Positions 50,247 to 59,725 are shown, counted from the stretch's first letter. The stretch: DNA of 64,000 bases from an uncultured Eubacteriales bacterium (GCA_900549475.1 UROF01000010.1:1-64000), one strand, 5' to 3'. Notes: generated by a model from the letters alone, not told the origin. A program made the numbers and translations.

Positions 50247-51032
50247 TCAGGAAACTTCCTGCGCCTGAACACACCAGCGCATCTCCGGTACGTTACGAAC
50301 ACAGGTAATCAGCGTGATCATGTTCTCACTGGATCGGCCAAGTCTTGAGAAGTCGGTTTCTTCGATCTGTCCCACATAGAAAACCCCATAGGTTCGCGTG
50401 CCGAGTTTGGTGGTGTAGGTGATCTTATCTCCGTCCTCCAGAGTATGGATCTGTCCAAAATGATTGGCGACGCCGCGGTTATGGCCAGCCAGACCGACAT
50501 TGCCATCCCAGCAGGACGTTGACTTAAAATGTCCGGCACCTTTGGCAAGGCTCTCCAGGCTCTCGTCTTCATAGACTTTTACGGACAGCCCCAGGGAGGG
50601 GATCTTCAGCCTTCCCAGACTGCCATCCTCATAAAAAAGGCCATCCGGCAGGGTGAACTTGTTACTGCTCAGGCTGGTATCCTGCGCCGGCGTGCTGTCA
50701 TCATAGGAAGCCGGTGGGAGGTAGATTGTCTCCCCGCTGATGGTGCTCCCGGTCGATGTGCTGGCCTGGGGAATCAGAGTTGTCCCGGCCCCGGGCAGGT
50801 AGGATTCTGGGCTGCCGAATGGCGGTGCAAAGACAGCGGTATTCTTACTGCGGTCGATGTTGCTGCTCTCCGTGGCCCCACCACCAACGACAATCACTTG
50901 GTCAACAGAGGTGGGGGGCGCATACATGGGGCCGTCCGAGTCGTCAAACTCATACTCCGCCGCCAGTGCCGGGGTCGCCATCATCGCCGCGACGGCTATC
51001 AGCAGCATTGCTGCTTTCAGCCAGTTCCTCAT
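50247..51032 (-). CDS. Sortase-family transpeptidase
   Basis: The 261-residue protein has a signal peptide (about 1-24), a Ser/Gly/Pro-rich linker to about residue 130 and a C-terminal sortase domain. The catalytic set is His in LAGHNRG (~184), Cys in TLITC (~242) and Arg in EMRWCV (~253). Sortases attach surface proteins to the cell wall or polymerise pilins; the adhesin here would be a natural client but has lost its sorting signal. The start overlaps the upstream gene by 83 nt, with GGAGC before the ATG. Confidence 0.85.
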   Translation of the reverse strand: MRNWLKAAMLLIAVAAMMATPALAAEYEFDDSDGPMYAPPTSVDQVIVVGGGATESSNIDRSKNTAVFAPPFGSPESYLPGAGTTLIPQASTSTGSTISGETIYLPPASYDDSTPAQDTSLSSNKFTLPDGLFYEDGSLGRLKIPSLGLSVKVYEDESLESLAKGAGHFKSTSCWDGNVGLAGHNRGVANHFGQIHTLEDGDKITYTTKLGTRTYGVFYVGQIEETDFSRLGRSSENMITLITCVRNVPEMRWCVQAQEVS

Positions 51033-51915
51033 ACATTTTTCGCTCCTTCCGTTTCATGATAAAGTACATTCCTCCAGTGCCAGCGCCAAGGGCTGCCAGC
51101 GCGGGCAATGCCACTATCAGCCAGTTCATGCCTCCACTTTGGGACTGTCCCCCATCCATAGGCTCAACAGGCGTGCCGGTGAAAATGACGGTATAGCGGA
51201 TCACTGTAACGCCGGTTCGGTAGACCTCACCTGTATAGTTGGCTGTGGTCGTGTATCCCGTCACATAACTGACCGTTTTGCTCCCACCATAGGTACAGAT
51301 AGCAGTAAAGCGGTCACCAATCTCATAATCGTCGGCGTTGTAGGTGTTGTCCGTCTGCCACTGGACATCCTGGAGTGTCAGGGTTCTGCCACCCTCAGTG
51401 ATGCTTTTTGGCAGATGGTTGAGGTCCTGGTTCGCCAGATTGGGGTAGGTTCTGGTGGCTGTGACCGGCTGGGTGCTGCTGCCATAGCCAGCCGCCTCGG
51501 TCTTGATGCTGTCCAGATCAAGGGTGAGGGTGCCGGTAAACCCTTCTTCCGTGGTGACCTCCTTCTCCTGGGGCAGCAGTGACAAGATTGTGTCCATATC
51601 CTTTTTGTCGCTGTCCACCTTCTCCTCCTGGGTGATGACCTGCGTCTCACTGCCGATGATGACCTCCCGCAGCACATCACTGCATTCGTACAGGAGGCCA
51701 TCCCGCTCAAACTGCCCCACGGGAAGCGTGGAAGGGTCGGTGTTGGGCGAAAGATCATACACCTTGCGGATTTCTTTGTTCTCCTGGTCGAGAATAATGT
51801 CGACTGGGAGCATAGCGTCCGGATCCGTAACATCCACGCTGACCGCACCTACAGGCAGCGTCAGCATTGTCAAAAGCAGGAGCGATGCGGTGAGAGATAA
51901 GATTTTGTTCTTCAC
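50950..51915 (-). CDS. Secreted, single-pass surface protein of a mobile element
   Basis: The 321-residue protein has a signal peptide (about 1-25), an ectodomain rich in acidic and Thr residues with YTGEVYRTGVTVIRYTVIF-type strands, and a C-terminal membrane helix (about 265-290) followed by a basic cytoplasmic tail. I chose the GTG at 51915 (GGAGG 8 nt upstream); an ATG at 51921 lies too close to that site. The 3' end overlaps the sortase gene in another frame, so the cytoplasmic tail codons also encode the sortase signal peptide. Family not recognised. Confidence 0.7.
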   Translation of the reverse strand: MKNKILSLTASLLLLTMLTLPVGAVSVDVTDPDAMLPVDIILDQENKEIRKVYDLSPNTDPSTLPVGQFERDGLLYECSDVLREVIIGSETQVITQEEKVDSDKKDMDTILSLLPQEKEVTTEEGFTGTLTLDLDSIKTEAAGYGSSTQPVTATRTYPNLANQDLNHLPKSITEGGRTLTLQDVQWQTDNTYNADDYEIGDRFTAICTYGGSKTVSYVTGYTTTANYTGEVYRTGVTVIRYTVIFTGTPVEPMDGGQSQSGGMNWLIVALPALAALGAGTGGMYFIMKRKERKMYEELAESSNAADSRRGDDGDPGTGGGV

Positions 51916-51955
51916 TGACATATCCTCCTCAGTTCTGATTTCGCTCTGTCTGGAA

Positions 51956-52345
51956 TCATGGGGTCGAGGGCGTGTACTGGCCGCCCTGAATCAGCGGCTG
52001 CAGGTAGGCGACCACAAAGCCCAGGGTATTGAGCACAATCCAAGTCACGACAATTCTTTTCAACCAACTGGTCGCCTCAGCGACGGCCCGCTCATTGCGT
52101 GAGATCATCCGCACCAGCAGCGCAACTGCTGCAGCCGTGACGGCAACAATGGTAGAAATGCCCACAAGTTCGCCATAGACGTCAGCAATGATGGTGGAGA
52201 ACCGCGTCCACATGGTGTCCGCTGCAGCGGCCGGCTGGGCGAAAAGCACCATCATATAGCAGGACACCATCGCCATCTGGAACCCATTGCGCAGCCGCTG
52301 TGATACCCTCACCCAGCGGTTCCATCTGTTTTCATCTTTTTCCAT
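51956..52345 (-). CDS. VirB2/TrbC-like membrane pilin candidate
   Basis: The 129-residue protein has a cleavable-looking hydrophobic segment (about 22-42, ending AAAADT) and two further hydrophobic helices (about 60-80 and 95-115) separated by a basic loop. This is the layout of VirB2/TrbC-type conjugative pilins of Gram-positive elements. AAAAGGAGG precedes the start. With the coupling ATPase it is the only sign of a type IV secretion system here. Confidence 0.6.
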   Translation of the reverse strand: MEKDENRWNRWVRVSQRLRNGFQMAMVSCYMMVLFAQPAAAADTMWTRFSTIIADVYGELVGISTIVAVTAAAVALLVRMISRNERAVAEATSWLKRIVVTWIVLNTLGFVVAYLQPLIQGGQYTPSTP

Positions 52346-52378
52346 TTCCTTCCCTCCTTTTCGTCAAAATTGCAGCAA

Positions 52379-52424
52379 AGAGCCGCCTCGAAGCGATCGT
52401 TTCCAATCGTTTCAAGGCGGCTCT
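52379..52424. terminator. Hairpin in the 52346-52535 intergenic region
   Basis: Ten-bp arms (AGAGCCGCCT / AGGCGGCTCT) surround an inner repeat with GATCGTTTC and AATCGTTTC. It probably separates the replication genes from the surface/secretion genes. Nothing else is visible in this gap. Confidence 0.6.
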
Positions 52425-52535
52425 CTGCCGTCAGGTCCAGTTTTGGACGATATCAGGATAGCACATCTGCGCTCCCCTTGTCATCCGCACCGACCTTGCC
52501 AATTTTCTGCCTTTTTTCTGCCATAGAATAGGACA

Positions 52536-53162
52536 TCACCCCTCCAGCAGCGTCAAAAGTTCCAGCCAGGCGTCCAGACAGCCGACCGGAGCTGTCCAAA
52601 GCCGGATGGAGAGGATATTGACCGCCTGCTGGCGAAGGCGGTAATAATGCCGCTCCGAGATGTCCAGCCGGTACAGGATATCCGAGTGGCTTGGCCTGTC
52701 CGGCGTGATGAACGTCTGAAAGATGATGTTATACATCAGCTCCCCGTTGCCCGGCTTATGGCGCAGGACGGTCAGGGCCCCGTTGATCCGATCAAGTAGG
52801 AGTCGGGACTTCCGGATACTGAGCAGACGGTGCTCTAATTTCGCATTCCCCAGCGCTACCTGCGTATCCACCACACTGAGCAGCGCATCTAAGTCCTTCA
52901 GTGGCTGATCCAGTTCCTGAGCCACCTCACTGGGAAAGCACTCCAGGGCCCAAACGATGTCCCGATAGTGCTTGAGCATGACCTGGGTATTGTGGTACAT
53001 ATTCCGACGCAGCTCCTGCTCCGCAAGCCGCGCTTTCGCATTAGGGATGTCCGGATCACCCACAATTCCTCTGCGCTCCAACAAACTGCGCAGCTGCTCT
53101 TTGGGAATCGCGCTTACCTGATTCGGCAGTTCACCACAAAGGGATGCCTTAAAATCTGCCAT
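52536..53162 (-). CDS. ArpU/DUF1492-like regulator candidate
   Basis: The 208-residue, mostly helical protein has a C-terminal segment SHSDILYRLDISERHYYRLRQQAVNIL, resembling the sigma-region-4-like helix-turn-helix of phage ArpU and DUF1492 proteins. The start at 53162 follows GGAGG and overlaps the replication gene's stop; a longer frame is its shadow. It may control element transcription. Confidence 0.6.
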   Translation of the reverse strand: MADFKASLCGELPNQVSAIPKEQLRSLLERRGIVGDPDIPNAKARLAEQELRRNMYHNTQVMLKHYRDIVWALECFPSEVAQELDQPLKDLDALLSVVDTQVALGNAKLEHRLLSIRKSRLLLDRINGALTVLRHKPGNGELMYNIIFQTFITPDRPSHSDILYRLDISERHYYRLRQQAVNILSIRLWTAPVGCLDAWLELLTLLEG

Positions 53163-54198
53163 GTTCAATACCTCCATCGTCCTGTCCCGCAGGTCCAGCC
53201 CGTGCGGAGTTTCCACGGAAAAATTCAAAATTCGGCGTCACTGGAGAATTCCCTTGGCAGTCCTCCCAAACATACTCTAAAATCTTACCCAGAGAAAAAT
53301 ACGCGCGCGTATTATAGCAGTCCTCAGATGCAACACGGCACTCAACCTGCCCCCGGGGCAGCGCGGTACGGCTATACCAGGCGACCAGTTTGCAGATGCG
53401 GGCATGATCGCTCTGCTGTTTTTCGTGCGTATTGCCGTCTTTTTTGCGTATTTCTCGCAAAATGCGCTCGATTTCATCTTGGGATGGCAGCGTGAATTGT
53501 TCTCCAGTCGGATAGGCTGCGTTGAAGATGAGGCAGCCGAAAGCACCAGGCAGCTTATACAGCGGGAAGGCATCCGCATGTTTTCTGAAAAAGCGCCAAA
53601 CTTTCGTCTTTTCCCATCCCCAGCGCCTGCCAAGGGATTCCAATGTCAAAACAGCGCCGTACTGCCCAAACTGGACAGCTGGCGCTGAGTAGGAAAACGC
53701 ATTGCTCGGCTCCTGCCAAACTGTGCGGCACCAGAGATCCAGCCATGCGTCTGCCTCAGCAAATTGATAATTGCGCTCTGTAAGCCTCTGTGTGGCATTT
53801 CTGGGCAGACAGAGGAATCCATACCCCTCCGTCGTATAAACCGCCTCACGGCCCATACAGGGCTCGCCAGAGCATCTTACGACCCAGTCCGTGACTTGAT
53901 AGGTCAGTTTCTTTGTCTTCGCATCCAGCGTGTAAGAAATGTAGCCAAGTTCTGAGAGTTCGTCTATTAGTCTCATGGCCTGTTGCCGGCGCTTAACCCC
54001 CAGGATGCTTTTCAGGCCGACAATACCTCCTGCCCATCCTCCGGCGTTTACCTTATTGGTATAACCACAGTAGTGGGCCTGCCCATTTCGGAACGCTGCA
54101 CGGGAGGCCATGCGAGTCCAGGCGCCCAGGACACCCTTTCCAGGTGGGATCTGATTGCGGGGTAGTTTTACCCATTGATATTTGAGCAGGCACTTCAT
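53149..54198 (-). CDS. Mobile-element replication/DNA-binding protein
   Basis: The 349-residue protein has an N-terminal winged-helix region (KSILGVKRRQQAMRLIDELSELGYISY, about residues 60-95), a middle segment with cysteines (RCSGEPC) and a second helix-turn-helix-like block (SLGRRWGWEKTKVWRFFRKHADAF, ~190-215). It resembles plasmid/ICE replication initiators with DnaD-like DNA binding. GGGAGG precedes the ATG at 54198. It is the most upstream gene of the minus-strand element. Confidence 0.65.
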   Translation of the reverse strand: MKCLLKYQWVKLPRNQIPPGKGVLGAWTRMASRAAFRNGQAHYCGYTNKVNAGGWAGGIVGLKSILGVKRRQQAMRLIDELSELGYISYTLDAKTKKLTYQVTDWVVRCSGEPCMGREAVYTTEGYGFLCLPRNATQRLTERNYQFAEADAWLDLWCRTVWQEPSNAFSYSAPAVQFGQYGAVLTLESLGRRWGWEKTKVWRFFRKHADAFPLYKLPGAFGCLIFNAAYPTGEQFTLPSQDEIERILREIRKKDGNTHEKQQSDHARICKLVAWYSRTALPRGQVECRVASEDCYNTRAYFSLGKILEYVWEDCQGNSPVTPNFEFFRGNSARAGPAGQDDGGIEHGRF

Positions 54199-54281
54199 CT
54201 CGTTGGCCTCCCTTCTGTATAGATTGAAAAAAGCCCTGCTCCGTGCTACACTGATAAACACGAAAGCGAGGCTTGATTAAA

Positions 54282-54449
54282 ATGCTATATGCCTGTGATA
54301 ATTGCCATTACTTGTTCCCCAGAACAGTTGAAAAGACCTGTCCTGACTGCGGGAAAACGACCATTCGCCCAGCAACCGACGAAGAACAAGAGGATTATAG
54401 AAAACGGCGTAATGAGAATCTTTGGACTGATGATAACGGTAGTTGTTGA
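54282..54449 (+). CDS. 55-residue zinc-ribbon protein
   Basis: The protein starts MLYACDNCHYLF and continues VEKTCPDCGKTTIRP: two CxxC pairs 15 residues apart, a complete zinc-ribbon. It ends in an acidic/basic helix (EEQEDYRKRRNENLW). It is encoded divergently from the replication gene, with only a weak GAGG-like site upstream. Such tiny zinc ribbons are common around mobile elements. The overlapping 54289-54798 frame lacks such motifs and is rejected. Confidence 0.7.
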   Translation: MLYACDNCHYLFPRTVEKTCPDCGKTTIRPATDEEQEDYRKRRNENLWTDDNGSC

Positions 54450-54576
54450 GTTCTGCCAGCAAAGCCGATTTTCTGACTCACTACCCATGCAGTTTTCTGC
54501 CTATAGCACATTTTTTATCTTTGTATATGAACTACATTTCTTGGGATGTATTTTACACACCACAAATATAGAATTA

Positions 54577-54610
54577 CGCCCGAGGCTCGTAAGTCTCGGG
54601 CGTTTCTTTT
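54577..54610 (+). terminator. Terminator after the zinc-ribbon gene
   Basis: CGCCCGAG / CTCGGGCG stem with a 10-nt loop and TTTCTTTT. Confidence 0.8.
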
Positions 54611-54633
54611 GCAGTATTCTTTTGGGGTATTCT

Positions 54634-54795
54634 TTACTTGGTACATCCCCAAACCCCTTTAATCTTTTCTATTGCAGCGGCCGTTTCTGCCAAAAGAGGC
54701 AAAATCGAAACGACTGCTTCCCCAATTATAACTGTACTATACCTACGTGCTATATCAGACTCTGTCTCAACTGGTGTAAAATTGGTGTAATTCAT
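54634..54795 (-). CDS. Possible 53-residue protein
   Basis: The frame starts MNYTNFTPVETESD and ends AAAIEKIKGVWGCTK; it has a central hydrophobic helix (VIIGEAVVSILPLLAETAA) and protein-like composition, unlike its AT-rich surroundings. No ribosome site is visible, so it may be a relic. The rest of 54450-55017 shows only AT-rich sequence, a short direct repeat TTGGTGTAA near 54768-54790 and a TTGACA-18-CATAAT promoter-like pair at 54894-54923 with no gene behind it. Confidence 0.3.
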   Translation of the reverse strand: MNYTNFTPVETESDIARRYSTVIIGEAVVSILPLLAETAAAIEKIKGVWGCTK

Positions 54796-55017
54796 TAGGC
54801 AGCCATACCATCAAATCAACGATTTTCCAGGCATTACAGCGGTTTGGTGGGTTCTCTATGTATTTTCAATGCCTTTAGGTACATATGCACTCCTTGACAA
54901 GCAGCGCGTCAGCGCCGCATAATCTTCCAGTTTAACTAATGTATTGTAGCAGAAGCGTATTCCCTTGACAAGTTGGTTTCTGTGAACAAAGTTGTAATAT
55001 TTTTGCTTCTTCCAGGC

Positions 55018-55054
55018 AAAAAAGCACCCCCGTCCGCCTTGCAGGGACAGGGGT
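55018..55054 (-). terminator. Terminator of the ClpP-like gene
   Basis: On the minus strand ACCCC-x-GTCC pairs with its complement around an 8-nt loop, followed by a T-run (plus-strand A6 at 55018-55023). Confidence 0.8.
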
Positions 55055-55077
55055 TGACTTAGGAGATCTTCCGCTTT

Positions 55078-55902
55078 TCACTGGTCATGCTGGGTGCCGC
55101 CCTTTTCCTTGTTTCCTTCACTGTGGGAAGATTTTCCTGCGGAAGAGGAGCCGTTCTTTTTCTTTCTGGTTTTTCCCGGCACTGAAGACTGCTTTTGCTC
55201 CTGCCGCACGGAAGCGATCTGCTCATAGAGGCAGTCCAGGGCATCGCTCAGACCGCCGATGCGGTCGATGAGCCCCAGCTCCACCGCCTCCTCACCGTAG
55301 ATCACACTGCCCACATCTGCCGCCATCTCTCCTGTTTTGAGCATCAGTCCCAGAAACTTTTTCTTGCTGATACGGCTGTTTTTAGCCACAAAGCTGACGA
55401 TCCGCTCCTGGATGCGTTCAAAATAATTGAAGGTCTGGGGCGCGGCGATGACAGTGCCGTTCATTCGCACCGGGTGAATGGTCATAGACGCTGAGGGTAC
55501 GATCATGCTCACCTTGGGGGCTACCGCCAGAGGCACACCGATGGAGTGGCCACCCCCCAGCACCAGGCTCACCGTAGGCTTGCGCATACCAGCGATCAGC
55601 TCCGCGATACCCAGCCCCGCTTCGATATCGCCGCCCACAGTGTTGAGCAGCAAAAGGATGCCGTCGATGTCCCGGCTCTGCTCCAGGCTTGCCAGCAGAG
55701 GCATCACATGTTCATATTTGGTAGCCTTTGCCGTCTCCGGCAGTACCTGGTGGCCCTCCACCTGGCCCACAATGGTCAGGGTATAGATATTGCCCCGGTC
55801 GTCACGATTCACTGCCGCGCCAAAATCCACCAGCTGCTGAGGATCGGCAAACTGCCCATCATATTGGCCCGAATCGGGTTTCTTTTCTTTCTCAGTATCC
55901 AT
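55078..55902 (-). CDS. ClpP-class serine protease, TepA-like
   Basis: The 274-residue protein has a ClpP/crotonase fold (about residues 45-225). NTVGGDIEAGL forms the oxyanion-side loop. Candidate catalytic residues are Ser in GGHSIGV (~124) and His in TIHPVRM (~148), with an acidic residue beyond 190. The last 50 residues are a lysine/serine-rich disordered tail. TepA-like proteases are implicated in degrading signal or membrane peptides in Gram-positive bacteria. It is divergent from ftsH, another membrane-protein protease. GGAGG precedes the ATG. Confidence 0.85.
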   Translation of the reverse strand: MDTEKEKKPDSGQYDGQFADPQQLVDFGAAVNRDDRGNIYTLTIVGQVEGHQVLPETAKATKYEHVMPLLASLEQSRDIDGILLLLNTVGGDIEAGLGIAELIAGMRKPTVSLVLGGGHSIGVPLAVAPKVSMIVPSASMTIHPVRMNGTVIAAPQTFNYFERIQERIVSFVAKNSRISKKKFLGLMLKTGEMAADVGSVIYGEEAVELGLIDRIGGLSDALDCLYEQIASVRQEQKQSSVPGKTRKKKNGSSSAGKSSHSEGNKEKGGTQHDQ

Positions 55903-56013
55903 CGTTCTCCTCCTTTCTCCGCTCTATTCTCTGCACTACTCCGGCAACTCATACGGATTTCTCCCGTTTTTTCTGCCTTTTCAAAAACTTTCCTTTTTGT
56001 TCACAGAAAATCC

Positions 56014-56042
56014 TTGATTTATCCTGAAAAAAATGCTATATA
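56014..56042 (+). promoter_or_regulatory. Promoter of ftsH
   Basis: TTGATT (56014-56019), exactly 17 bp, TATATA (56037-56042). The ATG follows about 40 nt later, behind GAGGAGG. Confidence 0.75.
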
Positions 56043-56081
56043 CCCTTTAGATTTCACAAAAGCACCGAGGAGGAATCGCTT

Positions 56082-57902
56082 ATGCAAAAAGTGCAAAAGC
56101 CGAAAAAACCCCTGCTATTTTACTATCTGATCGTCATGGTGGTCCTGATCCTGCTCAACACTCTGTTCTTCCCCAAGATCATGAAGCAGGAGATCACTCA
56201 GGTATCCTACAGTACCTTTATCTCCATGCTGGAAAACCACGAAGTCGCGGTGGCACAGGTGGAGGAGGACACTATCTACTTCACCGACAAGACGGAAAAC
56301 GGTACGCTCTACAGCACCTCTACCTTCAATGATCCGGATCTGGTGGACCGTCTGCTGGACTCCGGCTGCCAGTTTGACGAGGTAAAGGCGCCGGAGATGA
56401 ATCCCATTCTCAGCTTTCTGCTGACCTTCATCCTGCCCATTGTGGTGTTTATCTTCCTGGGACAGCTGATGAGCCGGATAATGATGGACAAGATGGGCGG
56501 CGGCCCCATGGGCAACGCCATGCAGTTCGGCAAGAGCAACGCCAAAGTCTATATCGCCAGTGAGACCGGCATTAAATTCAACGACGTAGCCGGTGAGGAT
56601 GAAGCTAAAGAAAACCTGATGGAGATCGTAGACTTCCTCCACAATCCCGCCAAGTACCAGGAGATCGGCGCCAAGATGCCCAAGGGCGTTCTGCTGGTTG
56701 GCCCTCCGGGTACCGGCAAGACCCTGCTGGCCAAGGCGGTGGCCGGCGAGGCCAATGTGCCCTTCTTCTCCATCTCCGGCTCGGAGTTCGTGGAAATGTT
56801 CGTGGGCATGGGCGCAGCCAAGGTCCGCGACCTCTTCAAGCAGGCCAATGAAAAAGCCCCCTGCATCGTCTTTATCGATGAAATCGACACCATCGGCAAG
56901 AAACGTGACTCCCAGGGCATCAGCGGAAACGACGAGCGGGAGCAGACCCTCAACCAGCTGCTCACCGAGATGGACGGCTTTGATGGAAGCAAGGGCGTAG
57001 TGATCCTGGCAGCCACCAACCGGCCCGAGACTCTGGACCCGGCTCTGCTGCGGCCCGGTCGGTTTGACCGGCGGGTACCGGTGGAGCTTCCCGACCTCCA
57101 GGGCCGGGAGGAGATCCTGAAAGTCCACGCCAAGAAGGTGAAGATGGGCGAAGATGTGGACTTCAACGCCATCGCCCGGGCTGCCTCCGGCGCTTCCGGC
57201 GCGGAACTGGCCAACATGATCAACGAGGCCGCCCTGCGGGCTGTCCGGTGCGGACGGAAATTCGTCAACCAGTCGGATCTCCAGGAGAGCATCGAGGTGG
57301 TCATCGCCGGTTACCAGAAGAAGAACAAGATCCTCTCTGACCACGAGCGGCTCATCGTCTCCTACCATGAGATCGGCCACGCCCTGGTGGCTGCCCTGCA
57401 AAGCGGCACCGCCCCTGTGGCCAAGATCACCATCATTCCCCGTACTTCCGGCGCTTTGGGCTACACCATGCAGGTGGAGCAGGAGGAGCGCAACCTCATG
57501 AGCAAGGATGAGCTCCTCAGTCAAATCGCTACCCTCACCGGCGGCCGGGCGGCAGAGGAGCTGGTATTCCACTCCATCACCACCGGCGCTTCCAACGACA
57601 TCGAGAAGGCCACCAAGCTGGCCCGGGCCATGGTCACCCGTTACGGCATGAGCGACCAGTTCGATATGGTCGCTCTGGAGACGGTGACAGGGCAGTACAT
57701 GGGCGGAGATACCTCTCTGGCCTGTGCCTCTGAGACCTCTGCCAGAATCGACCAGATGGTGGTGGACACCGTGAAGGCCCAGCATCAGAAGGCCCTGGAG
57801 CTTCTGCGCAGCCACGAGGACAAGCTCCACGAACTGGCCAAATTCCTCAGCGAGAAGGAGACCATTACCGGCGAAGAGTTTATGGAGATCCTGCATCAAT
57901 AA
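56082..57902 (+). CDS. ftsH: ATP-dependent membrane zinc metalloprotease FtsH
   Basis: The 606-residue protein has two N-terminal membrane helices (about 12-32 and 106-127) around an extracytoplasmic domain. An AAA+ module follows with Walker A GPPGTGKT (~207-214), Walker B FIDEID (~266-271) and the second region of homology with RPGRFDR. The zinc protease motif is HEIGH (~429-433), where HEAGH is usual; a downstream aspartate should complete the site. FtsH degrades misfolded membrane proteins and regulators. It is monocistronic with its own promoter and a hairpin terminator. Confidence 0.96.
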   Translation: MQKVQKPKKPLLFYYLIVMVVLILLNTLFFPKIMKQEITQVSYSTFISMLENHEVAVAQVEEDTIYFTDKTENGTLYSTSTFNDPDLVDRLLDSGCQFDEVKAPEMNPILSFLLTFILPIVVFIFLGQLMSRIMMDKMGGGPMGNAMQFGKSNAKVYIASETGIKFNDVAGEDEAKENLMEIVDFLHNPAKYQEIGAKMPKGVLLVGPPGTGKTLLAKAVAGEANVPFFSISGSEFVEMFVGMGAAKVRDLFKQANEKAPCIVFIDEIDTIGKKRDSQGISGNDEREQTLNQLLTEMDGFDGSKGVVILAATNRPETLDPALLRPGRFDRRVPVELPDLQGREEILKVHAKKVKMGEDVDFNAIARAASGASGAELANMINEAALRAVRCGRKFVNQSDLQESIEVVIAGYQKKNKILSDHERLIVSYHEIGHALVAALQSGTAPVAKITIIPRTSGALGYTMQVEQEERNLMSKDELLSQIATLTGGRAAEELVFHSITTGASNDIEKATKLARAMVTRYGMSDQFDMVALETVTGQYMGGDTSLACASETSARIDQMVVDTVKAQHQKALELLRSHEDKLHELAKFLSEKETITGEEFMEILHQ

Positions 57903-57922
57903 GCAACTGCCAACAAACAGAC

Positions 57923-57954
57923 AGCGGCCCGGGAGAGCTCTCTCCCGGGCCGCT
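57923..57954. terminator. Hairpin terminator between ftsH and the GH18 gene
   Basis: Fourteen-bp arms (AGCGGCCCGGGAGA / TCTCCCGGGCCGCT) with a 4-nt loop lie between convergent genes. Confidence 0.8.
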
Positions 57955-57968
57955 GCTGCTATATTGCT

Positions 57969-59627
57969 TTATTTCAGAATCGCCATCACATTGTAGTAGA
58001 TACCGGCATCGCTGTAATTGGGAATGGTACCCAGCCGCCAGACCGACACGCTGGTAATACCGAAGAGTTTGGCCAAGGCCACCTTTTCTGCTACGCTGCG
58101 CTGGTCTTCATACCAGAGGAAGATGTGTTGTCCGCTCTCCGTGGTATAGCGCAGATAGGGGTTGCGATAGGTGTCAGACCACCCCATCTCTGCCCCGCCG
58201 GTAAGGCGGCTATAAATGGTGGCGGTAGTGGGATAGACGGGCGAAGGCGAGGTGAGAAGGCCCTCCTCATCAGTCTCCCAGGCCAGGCTGGCAATGCTGA
58301 TAGCCAGTGTCACCTTGGAGCGATCCTGGACGCCTGTTGCCCCGTCGCACACCGCCCGCAGAGAGTAATACACCGAACCAATGGGCGTAAGGGCAGTATT
58401 CTGGTAGTAGGTAGACCCCTCAAATCCCTCCAGGCTGGTGGTATTGTAGTTATGTGCCATCAGGATCACCTTGTCCGCCAGTTCGCCGATGGCCCGATAG
58501 TCGTAACCGTCGTAGTAGATACCATCGGAGGTGGCGGGCATTACCGCTACATACAGGGTCTTCCCTGCCGCTGTCAGTCGGGCATCCAGCTCCGTAATGA
58601 ACTGGGTGTAATTGTCCTTCTGAGCGCTCCGCAGGCCCTCAAAATCCAGAGTTACACCGGTATAGGGGTTGTACCCCAACGCCTCATAGTTTCGGTTCAG
58701 CTCCGCCATAATGGCATCGATGGCCGCTGTCCGGTAGTCCGGATTTGCCAGCATAGTTGCCAGCTCCCCGGATGTGTTGTTCATAAATATACTCAAATGG
58801 AGCTTCACCCCGGCATTGCGAAGGACCTGCACCGGCTCCTCATAGCCCGAGGGAATGGCGTACTCATTGCCGCCGGCGCTGGTAGTCTCCAGACGAGGGC
58901 CAGCCGCCGGGTCACAGGTCATCCGGCTCCAGCCAAAGCTCACCGCGTCGAAGCTCTTGGCCAGCTCCAGCTGGCTGTAGGAGGAAATGGCATAAAAGGC
59001 GTGGGTGAATGATGTAGGCGCGATCTGCCGCTCATAGACCCGCACCATCATGGCCGCCGCCTGCTCCCGTGTGGCGGTGGTCTCCGGCGCAAAGGAGGTG
59101 GCGGAGACACCGTTGATCATGCCGATGTCATAGGCGATGGCAATATAGCCCTTATCTGCTGACACGTCCGTAAAAGGCAGGGAGATCTTTGCCGCCTCCC
59201 CCTCTGCTATGGTCTGATACCCCAGGGCTCGTACCAGCATCACGGCCATCTCCCGGCGGGTGATCGGCGTATCCGGAGAAAATGTACCGCCGGCATCCAA
59301 CACACCGTTGGCCGCCGCCGTATTGATGTCATCTCTGGCCCAGCTCTTTCCAATGTCCGTAAAGGCATCGGTTCCGCCAGCCTTGCTCCAGCCGAACATC
59401 CGCACCAGCACGGTCACAAATTCCGCCCGGGTCATGGACCGGCCTACGCCAAAGGTACCGTCCCCCATGCCGCCCATCAGTCCATATTCGCCTGCGGACA
59501 GAATGGCCTCCCGCGCCCAGCCGGATTCCGGCAGGTCGGAATAGTTGGCATTCGCTCCGTAGGCGATACCGGACACTAAAGACAGGGTCAGTGCGAAGGC
59601 TAACAGCGTACTGAAAAATCGTTTCAT
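57969..59627 (-). CDS. SLH-domain protein with GH18 glycosidase domain
   Basis: The 552-residue secreted protein has a signal peptide (about 1-24), three SLH repeats (about 25-200; GRSMTRAEFVTVLVRMFGW, PDTPITRREMAVMLVRALG, PETTATREQAAAMMVRVY) and a GH18 barrel (about 210-550). GVTLDFEGL supplies the DxE catalytic pair. YaaH/YdhD-like members cleave N-acetylglucosamine linkages in peptidoglycan and often act in spores or the cell surface. I chose the ATG at 59627 with AAGGGGAA upstream. Confidence 0.9.
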   Translation of the reverse strand: MKRFFSTLLAFALTLSLVSGIAYGANANYSDLPESGWAREAILSAGEYGLMGGMGDGTFGVGRSMTRAEFVTVLVRMFGWSKAGGTDAFTDIGKSWARDDINTAAANGVLDAGGTFSPDTPITRREMAVMLVRALGYQTIAEGEAAKISLPFTDVSADKGYIAIAYDIGMINGVSATSFAPETTATREQAAAMMVRVYERQIAPTSFTHAFYAISSYSQLELAKSFDAVSFGWSRMTCDPAAGPRLETTSAGGNEYAIPSGYEEPVQVLRNAGVKLHLSIFMNNTSGELATMLANPDYRTAAIDAIMAELNRNYEALGYNPYTGVTLDFEGLRSAQKDNYTQFITELDARLTAAGKTLYVAVMPATSDGIYYDGYDYRAIGELADKVILMAHNYNTTSLEGFEGSTYYQNTALTPIGSVYYSLRAVCDGATGVQDRSKVTLAISIASLAWETDEEGLLTSPSPVYPTTATIYSRLTGGAEMGWSDTYRNPYLRYTTESGQHIFLWYEDQRSVAEKVALAKLFGITSVSVWRLGTIPNYSDAGIYYNVMAILK

Positions 59628-59725
59628 GATGTTCCCCTTCTTTCTCACCAATTCGCCCCTGAACAGGGCCGTCGTTCATATTCAGATTAACATAAAACCG
59701 GCATTATCGTCAAGGCAGAAGAAAA

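Noticed and set aside
54289..54798. 169-codon plus-strand frame
   Set aside because: It is out of frame with the zinc-ribbon gene, runs through its terminator and has low-complexity, non-protein-like composition.
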